Made by a program: the position numbers and the translations under genes. 64,000 nucleotides of DNA from BP-133 sp040756995 (GTDB lineage: Bacteria; Actinomycetota; Acidimicrobiia; IMCC26256; BP-133), in assembly GCA_040756995.1 (NCBI GenBank), contig JBFLYK010000021.1:1-64000 (forward strand). The letters are read 5' to 3'. Shown one piece after another: positions 57,290 to 64,000 of the stretch. Numbering within the stretch: position 1 is the first letter of the stretch; the number at the start of each line of letters is the position of its first letter. A model generated the notes under the pieces. That model saw only the letters and a program-made list of their open reading frames with translations, made no database searches and was not told the origin of the DNA.

Positions 57290-59242
57290 CTAATCCCTCT
57301 CCTGCGCCACCCCGCCGACGTTGACCACCGATGCGGGGAAAGCGGCTCCGGCCAGTTCTGGGTCGCTGAGTCCCGCTGCACGACCTTTGGTTTTCAATTC
57401 TCCGGTCCGTCGGGCCACCGCCGCAGCAGTCGACGCCCACAGTCCGAAAATCCCTTCCGGCAGCATCCGACTACTCGCTAAGAGAAAGGTGCCAAGCACA
57501 AATTGCGAGTATTCCGGGTTCCATAGGATCTTTAGTATCTCGGGACTTGCCGTTATCAACAGGCCGCCAACGAAACTGGCGAACAGTGAACCACTGCCAG
57601 CGATGACGCCACCAATGAGCATTGTCATCGAGGCCAAAAATCCAAAGTTCTCTTGGCCGATACGGCCCTGCAGCGAACCGAAGAGTATCCCGCCAGTCGC
57701 CGCCACCATGGCACTCAGAGCGAAACCCATGATCTTGTACCGACGGGGGTTCAGTCCGACCGCCATGCACGCGACCTCACTCTCTTGCAGCGTCCGGAAA
57801 ATCCGGCCCCTGAGTCCGCGGGCCAAGTTTTCGATTAGGATGATCACCCCCACTGCAACCGCCCAAGAAAACCACATGAACCGTAAATCGCTCTCGAATA
57901 GCCAAGGCCTGCCCAAGGATCGGCCGCCTTGTTCACCGCCGGAAAACCAATACCAACGAAACACCCGATCGCTGAAGAAGACGCCCACCGCCAGCGTGAC
58001 GACGGTGAGATTGAGGCCGCGGATCCGGAGTGCTGGCAGTCCGCAAGCCACACCGATACAACCCGCGAGGGCGATTCCGCCAAAGAGTGCAACGACATAG
58101 GGCACTTTGAGTTCTTCCCAAGAGGCGGCCGCACCAAAGGCGCCGACACCCATGAAGGCCGCCTGCCCCAGTGATACCTGGCCAAGTCGTCGCAAGAGGA
58201 TCACGCTTGCGACACCTAGGCTCGACGCGGCGGCCGAGGTCATCACGTACACCCAGTAGCCGGAAAGCGCCACCGAGACGGTGACCAGCCCGCAGAGGAG
58301 GAGAGCTAACGGGGCCATACGAACGGGCGCCGGCAAGCTTCGGGTACTTCTTAAGACACCCTCTGAACTTCTGCTCTCATCTGACTCTCGCCAGCCAAGC
58401 GAACGTCCGCGAAGGGCCAGTACTGCCAAGATTACAATTAGCCCTACCCCCTGAGAGTACCCAGCCGTCGTTGAGATCCAGGTGGCTAGGCTTTCGAGGA
58501 CCCCTATCGCCAACCCTCCGGCAAGCGCGAGCCATGGAGAACTGAGCCCTCCTATGAGTGCCGCTGCCGCTGTCGGAACAAACAACTCGACGGCAATCGT
58601 GGGCTTCAGCCCGAGGAATGGGGCGACAAGGACCCCTGATGTAGCAGCGAGCGCACCGCCCAGCCCCCAACTCAGTGCACCGTATAGGCGCTCGTCGATA
58701 CCACAGGCCGCTGCCGCTGCGGCGTCTTGGGCCAAGCAGTCGATCCGCAGCCCAATAGGCGAGAGCCGAAAAGCCAGATCTACCGCAATCCCGAGAGCCA
58801 CCACTACCAAAGATAAGACCGCCAGATCCTTGCCCCAGGAAAAGCCCCCGACTTCGAAGAGAGTGCCTTGCGGCAGGAACGAGACGATCGGCTGGAGCTG
58901 CGTCCCCCAAACCACGCCTACCAGCTCCACAGACACGATGAGACTGGCTAGGGAGGCTACCACCGCCATAAGGAGGTTCTTTTGGAGGGGCCGAACGACC
59001 GCCCAATAGAGTCCGGCACCTAATGCGGCTCCGGCAAGCACTGTGCAGATGACTCCCGCCCATAGCCCCATCCGAGGGCGGAAGACGTTCATGAATAGAT
59101 AAGGGGAAACGGTCGCCACCGCCACGTGGCCAAAATTCAACAGCCGACTCGCCTTATAGCCGACAACTAAACCGACCGCGCCGATCGCGTAGATTGAACC
59201 GAGAAACAGGCCGGAGAGCCCAAGTATGAGAAGTGTTTCCAC
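57290..59242 (-). CDS. Fused LivH-LivM-type permease
   Basis: About 650 residues, roughly twice a single Liv permease. The first half (residues 1-285) follows LivH (GLFLGSIYAIGAVGL, LLNFGHVAVA). The second (about 310-600) follows LivM (GQVSLGQAAFMGVGAFGA, GLNPRRYKIMGFALSA, GSLFASFVGG). A polar linker (GWRESDESRSSEG) joins them. A single chain would form the whole membrane channel. The start is GTG 59242. The remaining C-terminal tail is hydrophilic. Confidence 0.9.
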   Translation of the reverse strand: METLLILGLSGLFLGSIYAIGAVGLVVGYKASRLLNFGHVAVATVSPYLFMNVFRPRMGLWAGVICTVLAGAALGAGLYWAVVRPLQKNLLMAVVASLASLIVSVELVGVVWGTQLQPIVSFLPQGTLFEVGGFSWGKDLAVLSLVVVALGIAVDLAFRLSPIGLRIDCLAQDAAAAAACGIDERLYGALSWGLGGALAATSGVLVAPFLGLKPTIAVELFVPTAAAALIGGLSSPWLALAGGLAIGVLESLATWISTTAGYSQGVGLIVILAVLALRGRSLGWRESDESRSSEGVLRSTRSLPAPVRMAPLALLLCGLVTVSVALSGYWVYVMTSAAASSLGVASVILLRRLGQVSLGQAAFMGVGAFGAAASWEELKVPYVVALFGGIALAGCIGVACGLPALRIRGLNLTVVTLAVGVFFSDRVFRWYWFSGGEQGGRSLGRPWLFESDLRFMWFSWAVAVGVIILIENLARGLRGRIFRTLQESEVACMAVGLNPRRYKIMGFALSAMVAATGGILFGSLQGRIGQENFGFLASMTMLIGGVIAGSGSLFASFVGGLLITASPEILKILWNPEYSQFVLGTFLLASSRMLPEGIFGLWASTAAAVARRTGELKTKGRAAGLSDPELAGAAFPASVVNVGGVAQERD

Positions 59243-59622
59243 AGGTTGAAAGTCTCTCTCTAAACGTGCTTCTAACGGCCGATTGATGGTGACGCACCAG
59301 CGCCGCCGCGTGTCGCAGATTTGAATCGTCGCTGGCCACGGGCACTTCAGTCACTCTCGGAAACTTTCGGAACCGTGCACTAGGACCCGTCAGCAGGGTC
59401 GAGATCACAATGGCCGGAGATTGTTTGGCGGAACCGCCCCGCTTTAGGATTCGGAACACGGTCCTATACTCAGAGCAGGCCCGCCCCAAGAGCGTCCAAG
59501 TTGGGCGGGACCCCCCGACTCCTGTCGACCGGGGATTTCCCGAGACCACGGAGGCGGTTCCGCACAAACTACCTAAATTCGCCGATTGAATCGCGTAATT
59601 ACTACTTAGAGTTTTCCCTCGC
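59243..59622. other. Intergenic stretch between binding protein and permease genes
   Basis: These 380 bases separate two genes of one importer. Short open frames cross it on both strands without start signals or recognisable products. CGATT and AATCG around 59582-59592 could make a small hairpin. A processing or attenuation site that raises binding-protein expression is possible, but nothing visible proves it. Confidence 0.45.
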
Positions 59623-61299
59623 TCAGAGAGTTGGAGGATCCTCGTCTGGGTTACAGTTCCACCAAAAGTCGCGCCCGGCGAGTGGACGGAATTTGAAGTC
59701 GTCGCCCGGTGCCAGCACCTTCGCGGTGAAGTTATTTTCCGCGCCTGCTCCGATTTGAGGGAACGGCGGATGGAGCCCGTGTGACCAGTTCTTCAATCCC
59801 TGCATTGCTGCGAGCAATTTGCTCCTTGTGATATCTCGGCCAAGCGGGCCGAGCGCATCGACGAAGAGCCGCCCGGCATCCCAGGCGTACAGTGTCCACA
59901 TACCGTAACCACCCCCAGCCCCGTAGACATCCGGATAATACTTCTTGAGGGTCTCGCGGTGGAGCCGGACTTCGGGATTCTCCGTGGCGTTGATATTTTC
60001 CATCTGAGCGACGATCGAATGCTGCTTCGTCAGCTCACCATACTGCTTCCCCAGCGTCTCGTACGTCGTGTCATAGTCGGAAATCGGGCCGACCGAGGGG
60101 ATTACGTAGTTCGCCCGTTGCATCGATTGGAAGAGGCGGAAGATCGCCGAGGTGTCGATTAGGTTGGCGAAGCCATCGACCCCGCGAGCGCGCATACGAG
60201 CTACCGTTGCCGTAAAATCCGGCTGGGCCAAACTGACGGCTTCTTCATAGGCGATATCTACCCCGCGCGCCTTCAGATACTCGTATGTCTTGTCTCTTGA
60301 GTTGAGTGGCTCTTCTAGTCCGCTGAAATAGAGAAACCCCGGCTTCTTTATCTTTCGGGCGATCATCGCTTTCGCCTGAAGAATTCCCTGACAGCCAGTC
60401 GAGAGGCCGACCGTGACCGAGTTTGTCGCTTTGGGATTAGTAGCCCATGCACCGATACCGGACGTGATGACAGGAACGTTCTTAGAGGTGATGTACGGGC
60501 CAGTCGCGCTATAGGTAAAAATCTGTTGGTCACCGACTAAGGCGAACACCTTGTCCTGCTCGATCGCACGCTTGGCCGCGGCGAGCGCGCGATTGGAGTC
60601 AACGGCATCGTCGTATGCGATGTACTCCACCTTTCGTCCGTTGATCCCTCCTTGTTCGTTGATCATATTGAAGAAGGCCTTAACCGACGTACTGGAGTAC
60701 TTCCCATAGTGTGATACCGGCCCGCTTAGCGCGAAAATTCCTCCGATCCGGATCTTGTCTTCGCTCACGCCGTCTCGTTCCCCCGGCGCCAGCGGCCCCC
60801 CACCTGCTGGCTCTACGGCTGGCGGAGTCGCCGTGACTGCCGGAGTCTCCGCCTTCCCGCCGGAACCCCCGGGAGATGATGTCCCCTGGCTGCCAGGCTT
60901 TTGGGCTCCACTCCTAGCGTTTCCACCCGGTACGCCAGGGGTCTTCGACGCTTTCGACCGGGACCCTTCTGTTACGGGTGACGTGCCGGCCGCTCTCGGC
61001 GGCCCCCCAGCGGCATCGGCCACGCCACCCGACGATGCCTCTTGAGAGGCGGATGTGTCTGCCGTCGGAGCCTCACCTCCGGTCTGCTCTTCCCCGCCGG
61101 CCGCCGTAGGGAGAGACGAGTCAGGATCTAAGGCTCTGTTTGGCCCCTCAGCGCTGGTCTCCCGTTCCGTGCTCACCGCGATTCCGTCGTCACTACTGCC
61201 GGTCAGCGCTAATGTGCCGAACGCAAGCATCAAGACCAAGCCGAGACTTATGGAAATAACTGCTGTTCGATCCTTTAGGTTATTAGCCCACTGCGGCAC
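59623..61299 (-). CDS. LivK-like binding protein tethered by a long linker
   Basis: About 558 residues. An N-terminal hydrophobic anchor (ISISLGLVLMLAFGTLAL) has no lipobox Cys. It is followed by about 130 residues rich in Gly, Ser, Pro, Thr and Glu, then a periplasmic-binding domain from about residue 180 (KIRIGGIFALSGPVSHYGK, FFNMINEQGGINGRKVEYI, RDKTYEYLKARGVD). The fold is the LivK/ANF-receptor type, binding amino acids or carboxylates. GTG 61299 has GGGGAGG 7 bases upstream. The tether could let the receptor reach through the wall. Confidence 0.88.
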   Translation of the reverse strand: MPQWANNLKDRTAVISISLGLVLMLAFGTLALTGSSDDGIAVSTERETSAEGPNRALDPDSSLPTAAGGEEQTGGEAPTADTSASQEASSGGVADAAGGPPRAAGTSPVTEGSRSKASKTPGVPGGNARSGAQKPGSQGTSSPGGSGGKAETPAVTATPPAVEPAGGGPLAPGERDGVSEDKIRIGGIFALSGPVSHYGKYSSTSVKAFFNMINEQGGINGRKVEYIAYDDAVDSNRALAAAKRAIEQDKVFALVGDQQIFTYSATGPYITSKNVPVITSGIGAWATNPKATNSVTVGLSTGCQGILQAKAMIARKIKKPGFLYFSGLEEPLNSRDKTYEYLKARGVDIAYEEAVSLAQPDFTATVARMRARGVDGFANLIDTSAIFRLFQSMQRANYVIPSVGPISDYDTTYETLGKQYGELTKQHSIVAQMENINATENPEVRLHRETLKKYYPDVYGAGGGYGMWTLYAWDAGRLFVDALGPLGRDITRSKLLAAMQGLKNWSHGLHPPFPQIGAGAENNFTAKVLAPGDDFKFRPLAGRDFWWNCNPDEDPPTL

Positions 61300-61386
61300 C
61301 GGCTTACCTCCCCTTATGTGGCGACTGACGCCTTAATCGATTCCGTCGTAGCCGTCATACCCGCACAAATAGATTGCGTTCTTGCG

Positions 61387-63030
61387 TTAGATGTCTCCGT
61401 TGGATACGAATTCTCCCTCGGCGGCGCCTCCTGACCGTGCCACCTTGGCGATGCGCAACACCCCGTAGGCGAGTAAGATCACCCCAGCTGACAGGCCAGC
61501 CAGCTCCCACGTCGCGAAACTCCCAGCTGCTAAGACGACTGGCCTGTTCTCACTGGCCGGGATCAAGGGGATGGCTCCGATAGTCTGACGGGGTTGATTG
61601 GTGCCGTGCACGGCCGCCGGAGACGAGCCCGTAGCCTGCGCCTCAAGCGGGGCGGGTCTTGATGAACTGTCCCGCGAACTCAGCTGTAAAGGTCCTCGTC
61701 TGACTATGCTGCCTTCAGCGCCCGTAGTTGGCGGCCGCTTTATCGGCCCATCTTCTTCTCCTTTACCGACCGCCCCATCACGGGTCATTTGCGTTGCGGC
61801 TTCGCCGCCGCCAACGGTGATGATCAGTTCAGTTGGCACGAAGAACGGGTCGCGAAGGATTGTGCGTATGCCTATTCTAAACGCACCGCCCTTCCCGACA
61901 GACCAACCGTTGCTGCTCTCAGTTGTGCTCGCATTGAGAGCTGTCAAGCTAAATCCCGCTTCTGAAGCGAACTGCTCCAGAAGCGGCTGCACAATCTTTT
62001 CTGGAACCATCCGCAGGCCGCCGTCGTCCACTGGAACTGCAACCGCCTCGGACACACGAAACCCTTGGCTATCAAGCGTCACGGGAACTCCTGCGACGCG
62101 CAAGTCTGCTATTGATGTCTTCGCGGTCGGCTTACCGTTGTCTGCCAATGCGTAGCTGACATCAACATTGGCTGCCGTAATGGCCCCACCTAAGAGGGAG
62201 AGCCCGGCCAGGTTTCCGTGAGCAGCCGCGCTCCTGGAATCCGTGTCGGTGATAGTGAGGGTAGATCCATTCGAAATCCGGATGATCGCTGTGTCCGTTT
62301 CTTGTGGAGACAGAACTGGCCTAGTGGTCTGAACCGGCGCCCTCCCATCACGGAGACCCCGGCCATTTCCAAGTGCGTCTGGTGTGCGCTCCGCCGCAGA
62401 CCGGATCGCGTCCGACAGGCGAGTCATGGCCGCCTTTACTGGGGGCTCTTCAGCTCGTTCGCTGTTCGGCACGCGGATTGCCGCAAAATGGCCCCGCGCC
62501 AAAGCACTCAGTTCGGATGCCTTTGCGTACTGCCTAACTTCATCGGATCCGACTGCAACATCGGATTCGGATGGCCCGCTGGGATATGTGGCCGTCGCTA
62601 TCAACGGGACTTCGGGGAGCGAGCTAGAAGGCAACGGAAGCCCAAGCAATGAAGGTACGGCTTGGTACGACTTCGCCCACCCGGGATGCACCGCCCCTGC
62701 TTCTGCGAAGGAGTCACTGAAACTGGAGAGCGACACCTCAGCCCGCCCGAATGACACATCAACAAGGCCGGCAATCGGTAGGAATCCGGGTGTATCGGCC
62801 TGAAGGCGCACGAGCGAGATGTTTGCGCGGCCGCTGAAGAAGCCCCCCGCCTCGCTCTCTTCTGCGAAGGAAACGGGACTCCCGAGCACGATAACCAACG
62901 CAACAAGCCCCATGAAGGCGACAGGACGCGAAACGATGGCTAAAGGCGGGAAACCGCGGACAGACCTTTTGGGGATGCCAGACTGTCCGGTTCTCGAGTG
63001 CGCTACGGTTGTCTGCTGCTTTAGTAACAC
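61387..63030 (-). CDS. Secreted, membrane-anchored protein of unknown function
   Basis: About 547 residues. A long N-terminal region leads to a signal peptide (LVALVIVLGSPVSFA) near residue 55. The mature part is Ser/Ala/Gly-rich with repeated beta-like stretches (GRANISLVRLQADTPGFLPI, ITAANVDVSYALADNGKP, GVPVTLDSQGFRV). A C-terminal helix (LAGLSAGVILLAYGVLRI) with basic residues after it suggests an anchor. It is located directly upstream of the binding protein, so a surface role in uptake of a hydrophobic substrate is plausible. No family recognised. Confidence 0.65.
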   Translation of the reverse strand: MLLKQQTTVAHSRTGQSGIPKRSVRGFPPLAIVSRPVAFMGLVALVIVLGSPVSFAEESEAGGFFSGRANISLVRLQADTPGFLPIAGLVDVSFGRAEVSLSSFSDSFAEAGAVHPGWAKSYQAVPSLLGLPLPSSSLPEVPLIATATYPSGPSESDVAVGSDEVRQYAKASELSALARGHFAAIRVPNSERAEEPPVKAAMTRLSDAIRSAAERTPDALGNGRGLRDGRAPVQTTRPVLSPQETDTAIIRISNGSTLTITDTDSRSAAAHGNLAGLSLLGGAITAANVDVSYALADNGKPTAKTSIADLRVAGVPVTLDSQGFRVSEAVAVPVDDGGLRMVPEKIVQPLLEQFASEAGFSLTALNASTTESSNGWSVGKGGAFRIGIRTILRDPFFVPTELIITVGGGEAATQMTRDGAVGKGEEDGPIKRPPTTGAEGSIVRRGPLQLSSRDSSSRPAPLEAQATGSSPAAVHGTNQPRQTIGAIPLIPASENRPVVLAAGSFATWELAGLSAGVILLAYGVLRIAKVARSGGAAEGEFVSNGDI

Positions 63031-63165
63031 GGCACCCCTTCTCCCTCTATCAAGGGCAGCATTGGTAGTTAAAAATGCGTTGTAGATAGCTCGGAAGTGT
63101 CGTCATCCCGGCTGAAGCGAGAGTCGGGAGAGGTACCCCATAGTTTCCCAACGACGGCGCCGAAC

Positions 63166-64000
63166 TCATGAGGGTACGACGACACCGTACAGCCGGCGTT
63201 CCCGGGCCGCGAGCGCCATGTAAACGTGCTTGACCTGCGTGTATTCAAGGATTCCGTTCATACCCAACTCCCGTCCCAGACCGGATTGCTTGTAGCCGCC
63301 GAAGGGTGCGTCGGCGGGGATCATGTTCCAGTCGTTGATCCACACGGTGCCGGCCCGGATCCGGCGGGCGACGTCCCAGGCCCGTTCCGGGTCCTTGGAC
63401 CAGACCCCGGCGGCGAGGCCGAGGTCGCAGTCGTTGGCGAGACAAACGGCCTCGTCGACGTCGGCGTATTCGATCACCGACACCACCGGCCCGAAGATCT
63501 CCTCTTGCGCCACCCGGGAACGGTTGTCGACCCCGGCCAGGACCGTCGGCTCGTAGAAGTGGCCGGGCAGGCCCACCTCGGCCCGCCGCCCGCCATGGGC
63601 GACGGTGGCGCCTTCGGCCGCCGCGAGTTCGACGTACCGCTCCACCTTCTCGATGGCAGCCGCGGAGATGAGCGGCCCCATGTCGGTTGACCAGTCCGCC
63701 GGATCACCCACCCTGAGCGTGGCCGCCCCGGCACAGAGACGCTCGATGACCTCGTCCCGCAGACTTGTGGGAACGAGGAGCCTGGTGCCGGCCGTGCACA
63801 TCTGCCCGCCGTGGCCGAAGGCCGCCCACAGGCTTCCCTCCACCGCGAGGTCAAGATCGGCGTCGGGAAGCAGGATGTTCGGCGACTTCCCTCCGAGCTC
63901 CAGGGTGAGCTTCTTCACGGTCGCGGCGGCGGCGGCCATGATCGACCGGCCGACCGCCACCGAACCGGTCAGGCTCACGTGGTCCACGCCCGGATGGGCC
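63166..64000 (-). CDS. Aldehyde dehydrogenase, C-terminal part (partial)
   Basis: The gene runs off the right edge; about 278 residues are visible. VDHVSLTGSVAVGRSIM, the catalytic Glu in LELGGKSPN, the nucleophile Cys in GGQMCTAGTR and the NAD-domain EEIFGPVVSVIEY are all present. It oxidises an aldehyde to an acid or CoA ester with NAD(P)+. Base composition is again very GC-rich, unlike the genes to its left. The gap 63031-63165 holds no gene. Confidence 0.92.
   Translation of the reverse strand, partial: AHPGVDHVSLTGSVAVGRSIMAAAAATVKKLTLELGGKSPNILLPDADLDLAVEGSLWAAFGHGGQMCTAGTRLLVPTSLRDEVIERLCAGAATLRVGDPADWSTDMGPLISAAAIEKVERYVELAAAEGATVAHGGRRAEVGLPGHFYEPTVLAGVDNRSRVAQEEIFGPVVSVIEYADVDEAVCLANDCDLGLAAGVWSKDPERAWDVARRIRAGTVWINDWNMIPADAPFGGYKQSGLGRELGMNGILEYTQVKHVYMALAARERRLYGVVVPS

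Noticed and set aside
1..64000. Insertion sequences, rRNA genes or riboswitches
   Set aside because: No transposase, terminal inverted repeats, rRNA segments or conserved riboswitch cores were recognised on either strand.

Overview
The window is very GC-rich DNA with actinobacterial gene families: SCO6880-type and LysM/BTAD proteins, a Tad apparatus, a MobF relaxase, many TetR regulators and many acyl-CoA dehydrogenases. Four-base start/stop overlaps are used throughout. An Acidimicrobiia-like or other high-GC actinobacterium fits best. This is inference from gene content; no rRNA or tRNA is present to fix it.

Region 1 (1-24322) looks like the transfer and replication core of a plasmid or integrative conjugative element. 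Genes on the + strand (86-14717) form one tightly coupled unit: an SCO6880-type membrane protein, a VirB4-like ATPase, a lipoprotein, a secreted protein, a SAF/CpaB-like protein, a CpaF/TadA ATPase, TadB- and TadC-like membrane proteins, five pilin or TadE-like proteins, a LysM-BTAD membrane protein and a VirD4-type coupling ATPase. An AbiEi/nucleotidyltransferase pair (14808-16711) follows. A MobF relaxase-helicase and a sigma-like protein lie on the - strand (16898-20937). A control region (20938-21661) carries mirrored arrays of a 12-bp repeat. Beyond it are a relaxase-tail paralogue, a TadZ/CpaE-like P-loop protein, a winged-helix-like protein and a primase-polymerase (21662-24322).

Region 2 (24500-30179) holds three TetR regulators, a DHA2-type efflux pump, a frameshifted small membrane protein and a short-chain dehydrogenase.

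Region 3 (30176-50710, all - strand) is a large CoA-thioester catabolic block in two units. The unit starting at 42138 has 15 genes: PaaABCD-like diiron oxygenase subunits, two split hotdog hydratase pairs, an SCP-x-type thiolase, an acyl-CoA dehydrogenase, a zinc alcohol dehydrogenase and a complete E1alpha-E1beta-E2-E3 2-oxoacid/acetoin-type dehydrogenase. The unit starting at 50710 has a PaaK-like CoA ligase, three acyl-CoA dehydrogenases plus a degenerate fourth, an SCP2 protein, a zinc dehydrogenase, an alpha/beta hydrolase and a 69-residue protein. Together they suggest activation of a carboxylic acid to a CoA ester, oxygenation, beta-oxidation-like steps and a thiamine-dependent C-C cleavage. 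The substrate cannot be read from the sequence.

Region 4 (about 50760-63110, - strand) is visibly less GC-rich. It encodes a cytochrome P450 with its ferredoxin, a SnoaL-like protein, an SCP2 protein, an iron-type alcohol dehydrogenase, a branched-chain-type ABC importer (LivF, LivG, a fused LivHM permease and a tethered binding protein) and two exported proteins of unknown function. It looks like an acquired uptake-and-oxidation module. High GC returns at 63166 with an aldehyde dehydrogenase cut by the right edge.
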